A stretch of 64,000 bases of DNA from Meandrina meandrites (Eukaryota; Cnidaria; Anthozoa; Scleractinia; Meandrinidae). Below, in pieces: positions 1 through 9,664 of the stretch. The notes under the pieces are model-generated. The model was given only the letters and a program-made list of their open reading frames with translations. It was not told the DNA's origin and ran no database searches. The position numbers were made by a program, and so were the translations under genes. Where the stretch lies: assembly GCA_963693305.1 (NCBI GenBank), contig OY855903.1, positions 34,870,751 to 34,934,750 of the forward strand. The letters run 5' to 3'. Within the stretch, counting starts at the first letter, position 1. Each line of letters starts with the position of its first letter.

Positions 1-1370
1 AATTGGTATTTTCGTGAGGTTGGAATGTGGCCGGAGACGGTTCGACGTTTCCTGCTTAGGAATAGTAGGACTTCACATGGGCGGTCATGAGTTATTTACT
101 GTACGATCGTTTGAAAAGCTCATGACGTGATGATGTTACAAGGGCACGTTTTGTCTGCTCGGCAAATATGAAATTAGGTGTTTCGACAACGTGGTTGGAT
201 GGCACAGCAAGAGAAAATCATCATTTGTGCCGCGAGTGAGGGCCGTAGGAAGGTATAGTAGTCGTTGTGCGAGTCTCGCGTTTCAAGCTTCGCATTGTTG
301 ATGGCTATCTTTTGTAGTGTGGCGGTGCAATGCGGTTATTTCCGTACCAATGACGTAATGCTTGCAAGTGTTTACGTCGGCCAAATTTATTTTCTTCAGA
401 TCTCTGAACTCGCCTCGATGAAACAGCCAAAAGATTCACTTCAACTGGCTAAACCGACAAGAAATAGTCGCAAAATTGCAAACAATTTAGCGACCGTCGC
501 TTCTGGCGAAATAAACATGCAAAGTAAACATAATCTTGTTTGTCACGTACCGAAAGTGAAAGCTGCAACGTCAGCGCATTCCATGGCTGACGCAATACCT
601 TTTTAGTGTATTTAATATTCCCAACGCAAAGCGGTTTGCGGTTACGTTTCCTCATAGGCAAAAGAAAAAAAGACAGACAGCTTTTTGGTAGTCTCCTTTG
701 AAGCCGTTGTTTGGGCTCGTCACGCAAAAAACAACGCCTGAAAAGAAGACTAGCTTTTTGGGTGTTTTTTAGCACGGCCGTGGGAATATCGGTACTGATT
801 ATGTTATGCTTACAAGTTAGACGTAAGTTAGGGCACGTTTCTGCTTCTGGATGCGAAATTAATATTGTACCAGTCGAAGTAAAATCGTCACGTCAGTGGT
901 TTGGCCGAAATGCACTGGTGACTAGAGTTGTTTGTTTCTCGCGCTCGTCGAAAGAAACTCGTACTTGCTTGCAGAAAGGTTTCTGTTTTATATTGATGAT
1001 GAAAATAATAGAGCCATTTCAGAAACCCGAGAATACTTTGTTCTTGTTCCATCTGGCTATTCGTTTGCAATTTCTGGGTCAATTTGGCTTTCTCAGAGAG
1101 CGTGTTTGCGATTTTGTGATCATGTTTACGGTAAATGTTTTCAACAGTTTTCAATCCATGTTTTGATGTACTTAGCGGTTTTCTTTCGGCTTGGAATGAA
1201 AGGGGATGAATAGTTAAACATCAAGGTAACCTTAAAAGTGACTACCAGATATTTTTTCCTGTTTACTTTTGAAGAAATTACTGACGTATTTATTGTCTTC
1301 AACAGTATGGTTCAATCGATCGGTTGCACACCATAGTCATATTTACAAGGGAAAGCAGCCTAATTTTATA
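1..1370. other. No gene recognised
   Basis: Only short open frames are present here, most of them starting at non-ATG codons, and none shows a domain, low-complexity signature or splice pattern that I can support. No tRNA or large inverted repeat was noticed. It is probably intergenic DNA. Confidence 0.5.
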
Positions 1371-1504
1371 ACATTTGCACAGTAAATTGTTTTTGAGTTA
1401 TTTTTCCAAAAGTAGCTCTTAGTCGGTACGATAGACCGTGCACATGAACCATGCACAAATAGCTCAACCCATGAAATAAACCATCCCAACAGGACTAACA
1501 CCCA
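1371..1504. repeat. Interspersed repeat, left half of a disrupted copy
   Basis: On the minus strand this matches parts of 45786-45960 (shared words such as GGTGTTAGTCCTGTTGGG and GAGCTATTTGTGCATGG) and part of 47142-47195 (the GACTAAGAG stretch followed by an A/T hairpin). The other half of the same copy lies at 3077-3130. The two halves are separated by the foldback element at 1514-3067, so this repeat was the insertion target. Confidence 0.6.
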
Positions 1505-1529
1505 GTTCTACCTGGGAATCCAGAAACAT

Positions 1530-1607
1530 CGAGTTTGGATTCGAGTTCGAGTTCGAGTTCGAGTTCGAGTTGGACTTCGAGTTGGACTTCGAGTTAGATT
1601 TCGAGTT
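1530..1607. repeat. Left terminal minisatellite arm
   Basis: A tandem array of GAGTTC units grades into GAGTTGGACTTC units and is followed by an A-rich tract. It is the inverted partner of the array at 2928-3053; both arrays start next to the shared word GAGTTTGGATTCGAGTTC. Confidence 0.8.
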
Positions 1608-2047
1608 AAAAAAAAATTAAAAAATAAAATAAATAAAATAAAAAATAAAAAAAATAAATAAATAAAAATTAAAAATTGAAATTAAAAAATTAAAAAAAAA
1701 AACAGAAACAACACACACAAAAACCGAAACAACAACAAACAAGTGCAAGACTCCTTGTCAAAAGCAAAGGGGAAAGAGGGGCATCCCCAACACCGGGGAT
1801 AGCACAAACGAAGTAAGGCATGTGAAGGATTACGTACTTTTCCACAGATTTTGTATATGCTAACCACAATCCAACAATGATTCATGAAAAAGGGTGCACA
1901 ACTAAGGTAAACAGTTACCGTTGAGAAAGTGCCGAAACGACAGTGAGAGTGGCGTGACGCGTGACGCAGACGTAGTCGGGTCGTCCTGTATCACAATATA
2001 TCGGGTTACACATTTCCTGGACCGGTTTGTTCTGCCGGAGGTCCAAA

Positions 2048-2457
2048 ATGGACAGGTACGTTTAATTTACTTTACAAAGATTTGAAGTTGATAGATTAAT
2101 TTTGAATTGCAAATAAGCGCTGAAATGTGCCTCTCTTTTTAGCGAAGAAACAGAGGTTACAGAGGTGTTTTCATCGCCGGAGAAGGATGCACACGGTGAT
2201 ACAATGTAAGTGTGATCTTTTCATCATAGATCAAAATGATATTTCTGAGCTGCTGTTAGCAATAGAAAGCTTGGTTTAATTTGCTTTATGTAGACTTCCA
2301 AATGAAAGACTAGAAAGATTTACTTTGTAATGCAAATTAGCGCTGAAACATGCCTCTTTTTGTTTAGTGAGGAAACAATCATAGAGATATCTTCATCGCC
2401 GGATAAAGATACACGTGTTGCCACGTTGCCGGAGAAAGAAGATGCACGTGGCACAAT
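2048..2457 (+). CDS. Partial gene: ATG plus three mini-exons inside a transposon
   Basis: I do not recognise this gene. Three exons join in frame: 2048-2055 (ATG GAC AG), 2143-2205 (63 bp) and 2368-2457 (90 bp), with donors GTACGT, GTAAGT and GTAAGT and pyrimidine-rich AG acceptors. Exons 2 and 3 are symmetric (phase 2 to 2) and are duplicates: each opens with EET, continues to a SSP(E/D)KD motif and ends in the same ACAAT-gtaagt junction. The introns before them also match (AATGCAAAT/AATTGCAAAT, then AGCGCTGAAA), so exon plus intron was duplicated. The peptide is acidic, starts MDSEETEVTEVFSSPEKD and is cut off because no further acceptor is evident before the element ends. It is probably a gene fragment captured by the surrounding element, or the 5' end of an element gene. 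Confidence 0.5.
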
Positions 2458-2927
2458 GTAAGTGTTAACTACAAGATTTGGCCCGGCGGCTAACTGTGCA
2501 TTATCCAAGGAAACAAATATATAATTTTGACTTCTCTAATCCTACTTGGCTAGTAGCCACGGATTTGTTTTCTCATCCATTCACTTTCAATAGCTTTGAT
2601 TGATTTGACTCCCGGGATTTGACTCAATTTAATTAATATGTAACTGGTGTTTTGATAAAAAGAAAGCTTAAAAAACAACATCGTGTTGTGAGAGAAACAG
2701 ATGGAACCTAGGTGACGTTTTCGTTTCAATAGTAAACTCCGGCTGTCTTAGAAAGTGTTTTAGGAATATCGTCCGCCATTCGGGTTTGTTTGTCTGGGGT
2801 TTGTCTTAGTCATTTCTTAGTCATTACGTAACTCGCGCATCCCTATTCTTCACATTCCTTTATCTCTACGCAAGGACATCGGTAGTTCTGTGACTGGTAA
2901 ATTTATAATACGGGTTTCCCTGTATCC

Positions 2928-3053
2928 TTCGAACTTTAACTCGAGGTCCAACTCGAACTTTAACTCGAAGTCCAACTCGAAGTCCAACTCGAACTTTATC
3001 TCGAAGTCCAACTCGAAGTCCAACTCGAACTCGAACTCGAATCCAAACTCGAG
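2928..3053. repeat. Right terminal minisatellite arm
   Basis: A tandem array of AACTCGAAGTCC and AACTCG units, the reverse complement of the left arm at 1530-1607 but longer. It is a simple-sequence array, so the reading frame through it, rich in Ser and Asn, is not a gene. Confidence 0.8.
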
Positions 3054-3076
3054 GGTTAACTACTCCCGTTCTACCT

Positions 3077-3130
3077 TAAGCCACCCAATCAATTGAAAAA
3101 ATAACTCCTGCACGCTTAGCGTGCCTATGT
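3077..3130. repeat. Interspersed repeat, right half of a disrupted copy
   Basis: This contains the hairpin GCACGCTTAGCGTGC and the AATAACTCCTGCACGC stretch also found, inverted, at 45786-45825. It completes the repeat begun at 1371-1504. Confidence 0.6.
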
Positions 3131-4597
3131 TTTTTACTAGTAAGCACTAATTGTTTGATGCTGTTTCACGGGTTAAATAAAATCACTCAACACAGACGCT
3201 TTACAACTTTTCGTACATTTTACTCGAAGTTTTCCGGTTACGTGAGATGTCCGTTAATGGTGGTTGAGCTGTATTTTATCCCACGCATAAAAGTTAAGCT
3301 TACTAGACGGATAACTTACAACAAGATTTTTATTTTGTTTTAATTGAGCACTACTATACCATTCTGCAAATGTTTCCACTACCTTCTGTATGACAAGATA
3401 AAACTCCCCCTAACTACAACAACAGCCATTTTTGGATGGTTATTACGCTAGCACGACATCATAAGGAAACGTCACGTTTAAAAAAACAAACGTTTCGTTG
3501 CTTAGCAACCCCGCTGACGAAAACCGAGGGCTCAATAAATTTTTGATAACGGGCCTTCCCCTGTAAAAGGCCATTGATCTTTTGTCTGCACTATAAATTA
3601 CTATTCTAACAATATTATCTATATTCATGCTTTGCCTTCTGCAGAATACTTCATACTGTGCAATACATAACAGAAACCATTGTTTACATGGTGAGTGCTG
3701 GTTTGAACTATCAATTCACTTCAGTGATTACCAGTAATAAAGAATCACCGTCAATAGACATTCACGACTATGTGGTATTAATATAGTTACGAAAAAATGA
3801 ACACTAAAAAGCTCTTTAGTGTATATATACAACACCTGATGATGCAAAATTATTCACAAATTTGTTTAGCTAACATTTTCACTACTGTTAGACAAGCCAG
3901 TACCGCTGTAGTCACGAAAAGTCCTTAGTACTGATTATTTGCAGGTGCTAAAGAGTTCAATCACAATCCTAGATTACACAAAATTAATTTCAGTTTTAAA
4001 AAGCTGGGACGAATAATATCTGATATCCGATGGAGAAATCGTCGCTACAACACTGAATCTTTACCCGAAAAAGGCATAACGCGTGTGTCACAATAGTTAA
4101 ACCATCTTTCCAGCCAAATCTGTTTGCACGCTCGTGGCCTGACAGAGCTAGTTCATAGAGGAATTTGAACATTACGTTAGCGGTATATACTGTACACGTT
4201 GTCTCTTCTCTTAAAAAAAATCTACACTGGCCAACGACCAATTTAACCAACAACACCGCTTAAACTTAATAAACAGTAACATGAAACAAAACGCCATAAA
4301 ACTTTCCTACCACCAAAACACACACTCGCACCATATGCATACAAACCACCCCACCCCTCTCGATACAAACACACGCACATCTTTTACATACAATTCATTT
4401 CTACACCGTATAGAGACCGAGCTAAAAGGGCTTTACGGTCGGTCGGATCATTTTCCGTTGCTTTTGCACGACTAAACTAACAAGGAGAAATTTCTCCTAT
4501 CATAGGGAAATCAGGAACAATGAATTTAGATTAGACACCAGTTTACAATAACTGTCTTCTACTTCAGAACGTGTGTCATGAGCCAACACATTCGTCT
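3131..4597. other. Intergenic, downstream of the SPATA2-like gene
   Basis: No gene, tRNA or clear repeat was found. Its right part presumably includes the 3' untranslated region of the minus-strand SPATA2-like gene, but I could not fix a polyadenylation site. Confidence 0.5.
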
Positions 4598-7500
4598 CTA
4601 CACAACGGTTTCACTCTTGATTAAAGTCTTGTTACAAGCTACGCACACCTTTGCTCCCTCTTCATTGTTTAGTGTACAATTCCTGCATACTTTGCTCCCA
4701 GGCCTTGGCTCGTCCACAGCGCCAACCCCACGTGATGCGGCACATATGACACATATTCTGTGATCCGGAGGATTCAGAAAGGTGCATCGGGAACAAGACC
4801 AATCTTTTTCTTCATCTTCAAAGCCCTCATTTACGTTGGCTTTGGAATCGGGCGATTTCTCTTGTGGTGTTTTGTCCTTCAGTTTAGCAAACGCATGCGC
4901 TTCTTTGGTTGAACCGCAAAGATCAGTCAAATAGACATCCTTGCACTTTTTACAAACGATTCGAAAACAGTTCCTGCAAATATGTGTACCTTGCAACCTA
5001 CACAGATCGCATATAGTGGCATCACGTTTGAAACCTGTTTGAAGAGCCCTCCCCTCCTGTGATGTTCCACTGTCAAGATCATTCTTTGAGCTGTGCGCTT
5101 GATTTTGATTCCTATCACCCTGAGCTGAGGTCTTCCGTGACGGAATAGGCGATGTGCGTTGGGCGTTAGTTTTCTTTGCAGTGCAACTAGTAATGTCACC
5201 TGCACTGGATCTGGTATTTTGAGCAATTTCTTGAGCAGCAGTGAAATTACTTTCATTCTGGTGGAGTGTCCTGCTTGGCTGTGCTTCTCTTGTGCTTCCA
5301 GCTTTAGATCTTGTGACTTCCTGTACAATGGCGATACGTTTGTATTCAGAGGACGCGCTAGTGACCTGTTTTGAACCTTTGCCAGCCAAGTTCTCCTTAG
5401 GCTCAAGGGTTAACTGATGATTCAACGTGGCATTTAAATCTGTAACTCCTGATAGAGCATCGGGTTTTGCACATGCCCCTTCTGCCACCCCGTTGTAAAA
5501 AGAAGCAGGATCATTCTGACTTCCACGGTAATATTCTCTTTGTTCCACCTCCATCGGCTCAGGGCAAGAACCGTGAGTTCGGTTGTTCTTCACACCAATA
5601 TCGTCATGCCATCTCGCATTGTCCTTTCTGGGCATAGGTTTATCCAATTCATTCGATGCAGACTTCTGGTGAGCAGAGCTGTTGTTATCTCTCAGGTTGA
5701 CATAATCTCCAGAAGCAGAATCTCGCACCTGTGTTTCAGTTTTTGCAGAAACCTTGGTCTGAGATCCATCAGTGCCAGCTATGACTTTGTTTAACAGACC
5801 CACCGTACCGCTCTGGGTGAGCGTACTGTGCCCCCTGGGGTCACCTCTTACAGATCCTCTGTAACTTTGATTGGAAAATCGATAGCTGGATTGCGACGGG
5901 GTCACTGTCTCGTGGTGTAACAGTGAGTTAGGAGTTGTTGTAGCCGCATCCATTCTTTCTTTAGAGTTGTCATTGTACCGTGGATGCCCAACTTGAGGCA
6001 CTGTGTGGTGACGTTCGGTTCCTATAGTGTTGGTAGAGTATTGTGATGACCTAGATTCGGGAGCCGTCATGTAACGTGCATCGAAATTATGCTGTTTTGC
6101 CTCATTAAGTGACCCAGCTTGAGGAACCGTGCTGTAACGTTCCGGTAAGTACTGCTGTGTAGGTTGGCTTCCTTCAGCACTTAAACCATATAAATCGTCG
6201 TCAGTAACTTGTTTAAGCTGTTCAGTATTCATGCTGGTGAAACAACGCCCGCCAGTGTTTCCAAATGATGTTCGTACGCCAACTGAAGGAGGTCTCTTGC
6301 TAACTGCAGACCCAGTTGAAGAATCATCAGTGTCCGCAGCAACATCGCCTCTTCCCTTCGACAATACAGAACGTTTTGATGGCCTTCTTGTGTCTTGGTC
6401 AGTGGAGACTACTGCATCAGAACGTTCAGTGTCAGGTTTTAAGTTAAACGTGTCGATTCGTCCAATGTTTGTATCTTTAGTGTGCTCATGAGATGAAGCA
6501 TCACTTCCTTGTGACTCTTCAAGTTTCTGCCGTTTAGAAGCAGTCTTGCGCTCCAAACGAGTAACGGCATCTTGTACGTCAGATGTTTTTGACCTTACCC
6601 TAACAATGTCCTTCAAGGAAAACTCGCCGTTAGGAAAGTGATCCATAATTTCCTTTATTACCTGCAAATCCACTCGAACTAGAAAGAGGCTTAAGGCCGT
6701 CCAAATGGCACGTTTTCTATCCGGCTCTTTAATCGAAACTTCCTGTTGTTCCATAACTGTGTAGCCAAGAGATTTCAAAATATCAAATATGGCTTCTGAG
6801 TCTTGAAGTTGTTCTTCAATGTTGCACTTAAAAAACGCCGTGTAAAGCTGTTAAAGAACAAATAAAAAATTGTTCAAGATTATGAAAAGCTACAGTGACA
6901 AATTTGACAGTAATATAAGATGGATCAATCTACAGCTTTAGGTTTCCTGTGCAGTGTTAACTTAGGCCGCTTTCTGTTTGTCAGAACTGGCCAGCCAGTC
7001 CGGTGGTTTTGATAGTGAAATGGACCTTTTCCACAAGATTTTCTCACAAATCCACCACAACAATGTAAAATATTTATGTAGTGACAGATTCAACAGGACA
7101 AATGTGATTGTTCTGTTCTCAAATATACCAGTCTGGCTGGCCAGTTCTGACAAATGGAAAGGGCCCTCAGACTCAAACTTAACATTGCACTGAAAACTAA
7201 AGGATGTAGATTGATTCATTATGTCCCGTTTTACAGTAAAAGTGGAAGGCACGGTGGCCTAATGGTTAGTGCGCTGGACTCCAGATCGGGCGGTCCGGGT
7301 TCAACCCTGGCCTCGGTCCCCGTGTTGTGTTCTTAAGCAAGGCACTTTACTCTCATAGTGCTTCCCTCCACCCAGGTGTATAAATGGGTACCGGCGAAAT
7401 AATGCTGGGGGGTAACCCTGCGATGGCGCTTAATGCTATGGAAACCGGGATAAGCTCCGGCAGTACGAGCCACTAGTAGGCTTGACGCAGACTTTACCTT

Positions 7501-8953
7501 TTACCTTACAATATAAAGCGTCCTGTGGACTAAGTAAACATAAACCAAGTTTCTTTGAGAGATAGCAAACGTTGTGACATGATGCAAACATCATGGACAA
7601 TCATCTTCCACCTTCAATAAATATGCAAGCCATGACCATGAACTCAATGTATGTGTGGCTTGTAAGGGTATAAGAGCCCATCCATGCCCAATACTGTTGA
7701 CTAAATTCCAGTCCAAATCGTTTGATTCACCAAAATGGACAATTTAACATCAGAAAATTGCATCTCGTTATTGGGACTTGTTGCTTGTTTGTCATTTCAA
7801 TCAATTCAGTCCATTTGTCAGACGGACAACTTTATTCCTATTTGTGGATTAAAAAATTGCGTCTCATTAGTGGTAGGGCCTCTATGGAAGTCCCACTAGT
7901 TCCTAGTTCCTGTCCCCTGGCGCCAAGTTGGCGCATAGGGCCTCATGGAAGTCCCACTAATGAGATGCAATTTTCCAGTCAACAACTTCACTTGTCGAAT
8001 CGAGAATAAAAATGTCCATTTGACGAATCAAACAATTCGGACGGTCTGAGAGTATTGGACAACCCTCTAAGACCCTTTATCAGTTGATGTTAAAATAATC
8101 ATTGGTATGATCATCTTAATGGCATGACAGGTTTCATGACAACAAGATGTATGTTTTTTGTATGACTGTCTGTTTTTGAATTAAGTATTATTATAATTAA
8201 TAATAATTATAGCTTTAGGTTAACCTTCAATTATAACTATGTGACCTTCAGGTCAAACCAACGGTGAAGTTAACAATGTATAGACTTCCATCAATCATAC
8301 ATAGCTAATACAGGTATATGGGAGAAGCTAGCTAACACAGTTGTTGTGCATGTTAAAAACATGGCAAATGCATCCAAGAAAAGCACAGATAGCTACAATG
8401 ATGCAATAAGTTCTAAGTCAGTATGATGATTGCTTGATATGCATTTGAAGAATCACAAGTACAAAAACTGCAAAATGCAATCCTTCAGTATCTTGATTTA
8501 TTGTCGTTTGAAGATAACCTGCAGTCACCAGATAGCTGAAAAGATCTAAAAAGATCACTGCTAATTTCTATGTAGCAATGACAATACATGCATGTATCAA
8601 AGAATAAACATTCGCCATAACCAGAAAATGACTATTTACCAGACAAAACATACCTTAATAGTTTGGTACTCTTTGCGCCAAGGAAACTTCCACAAGTTAA
8701 CTCCATATTTTTCTAAACTGTTAAATCCAGTCAAAATTCTTTGTATGCTTTCTTCGTTACTTTCAAACTTCCTTGAAATTCTTACCAGCACATTTTCATA
8801 AAAATCTATATTCAGGTACACAAATCTGTCTTTTGGTTCTACAGCACTCAAGAATTCCCTAGAGTGCTTTACAAGTGACTCCTCTGTGCTTTTATTGTTA
8901 TTGTTTGAGTGATATTCCTGGTATTCCTTTGAAAGTGAACCAATTTCCTCCAT
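4598..8953 (-). CDS. SPATA2: SPATA2/tamozhennic-like PUB-domain adaptor, two exons
   Basis: Exon 1 is 8654-8953 (ATG at 8953, in-frame stop four codons upstream) and exon 2 is 4598-6847; the phase-0 junction uses donor GTATGT and acceptor TTAACAG and gives 849 residues. The first ~130 residues match the SPATA2 PUB region: FYENVLVRISRKF, then NLWKFPWRKEYQTIK crossing into LYTAFFK, then ILKSLGYT. A long polar linker follows. A TDDDLYGL motif near residue 316 resembles the PIM by which SPATA2 binds the HOIP PUB domain. The C-terminus has a SPATA2-type Cys-rich finger (about 713-754), an NZF/RanBP2 finger with the ubiquitin-binding Thr-Phe pair (about 783-806) and a second related finger (about 819-841). 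Vertebrate SPATA2 links CYLD to LUBAC in TNF-receptor signalling. Human SPATA2 lacks the NZFs, so Drosophila tamozhennic may be the closer architecture. An AG at about 8991 suggests a 5' non-coding exon upstream. Confidence 0.88.
6977..7154. mobile_element. Small MITE in SPATA2-like intron
   Basis: Inverted ends TTTGTCAGAACTGGCCAGCC (6977) and its complement ending at 7154 enclose about 125 bp of non-coding sequence. It lies in the only coding intron of the SPATA2-like gene. Short open frames over it read through the inverted repeats and are not genes. Confidence 0.75.
7243..7508 (+). mobile_element. tRNA-headed SINE, copy 1
   Basis: The head resembles a tRNA gene: A-box-like TGGCCTAATGGTTAG and B-box-like GGGTTCAACCC, both usable by RNA polymerase III. 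It is followed by a core, CACTTTACTCTCATAGTGC then CCTCCACCCAGGTGTA, shared with the SINEs at 23671-23971 and 41876-42078. The tail ends in TTTACCTTTTACCTT. The head has no good anticodon arm for a working tRNA. Confidence 0.8.
7688..8058. mobile_element. MITE with internal inverted repeat
   Basis: Imperfect terminal inverted repeats of about 50 bp begin CCAATACT (7688) and end AGTATTGG (8058), sharing TTTGATTC and ATGGAC. A second inverted pair around CTCATTAGTGG and CCACTAATGAG lies inside. It is non-coding and sits in the SPATA2-like intron. Confidence 0.7.
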
Positions 8954-9656
8954 TCTGTTTAGTCAGTCAGCCATTCCGTTCTTGCTCAACCTATAAAGGA
9001 AATTATTCACATAAGAATCAGATGAAAGTTGAATTGAATGTGACAACTATCGGCTAATTTATCATTTAATTTGAAGAAAATTCTTTAGTATTGTTTCTCA
9101 CACACATACATTACAACCATGTATCAAAATTCAGAAATTATCCGAAAAAGTGCCAGAAAGCAGTGAAGCAAATCATTGTCGGCAAACTGAATTTTGGTTT
9201 GTGAAACATAAGCCTTCAACTTGCAAGCACAATAAAAATGTTATAGACAAGGCTCTCTCACACTATAAAATACACTTAACCCTCAATAGACAGGATAGAC
9301 ACCCGAGATCACAGTGTCTGTTTATATCTCTCCATTGCGTTTAAGGTGTATAATTATACACTTTACCAGATGTCTATTATATGTCTTACGTCAAAAGTGT
9401 ACAAAGTGTGTATTCTCGTACTTTACTCACGATCGCCATGCCTAATCTGTCTGTTGTGTATAAAGTGTATATTATACACAATAGACATTTTTGTTCACAC
9501 TGAAGGGTCATACATTGATAAACAATTTTGACACTTTTTGATTTGCATATCTTCAAAAATCAATTCAATCATTTTCAACCAAGTGTCACGCATCACTGAC
9601 GACTTTTTAGTCAACCCATATACTTTGGTCTATTATACATCTACTGTCAAAAGTGA
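8954..9656. other. Upstream flank of the SPATA2-like gene
   Basis: This holds a likely splice acceptor for a 5' non-coding exon (TTTATAG/GTTGAGC on the minus strand, about 8991-8997). Between 9340 and 9490 is an AT-rich stretch with several TGTATA/TATACAC words. No gene is seen. An ETS-like ACTTCCGGTTT on the minus strand near 12720 could belong to a distal promoter, but that is speculation. Confidence 0.35.
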
Positions 9657-9664
9657 ATACAGAG

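Larger units (their letters stand above)
1514..3067. mobile_element. Foldback-like DNA transposon carrying gene exons
   Basis: The segment is bounded by the 9-bp direct repeat GTTCTACCT at 1505-1513 and 3068-3076, a likely target-site duplication. Both ends begin GGGA when read inwards and run into inverted arrays of a short GAGTTC/GAGTTGGACTTC unit (1530-1607 and, inverted, 2928-3053). Terminal inverted arrays of small tandem units are the hallmark of foldback elements, and a 9-bp duplication suits foldback or Mutator-like elements. No transposase is seen, so it would be non-autonomous. The interior holds a start codon and three small spliced exons (2048-2457). A related repeat without the insert, at 45786-45960, supports the boundaries. 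Family assignment is inference. Confidence 0.7.

Noticed and set aside
265..1213. Several overlapping open frames of 90-150 codons near the left end
   Set aside because: They overlap on both strands, many start at non-ATG codons, and none has a recognisable domain or a supported splice structure.
2890..3096. Ser/Asn-rich 68-codon frame
   Set aside because: It is a translation of the inverted minisatellite arm of the foldback element.
7248..7320. True tRNA gene at the head of the SINE
   Set aside because: The internal boxes are good but the anticodon arm and acceptor stem do not pair well, and the SINE core follows directly.
4598..8953. Identification as HOIP/RNF31, because PUB and NZF domains co-occur
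   Set aside because: There is no RING-IBR-RING region, the N-terminus matches SPATA2 in detail (FYENV, PWRKEYQTIK) and the protein ends after the fingers.
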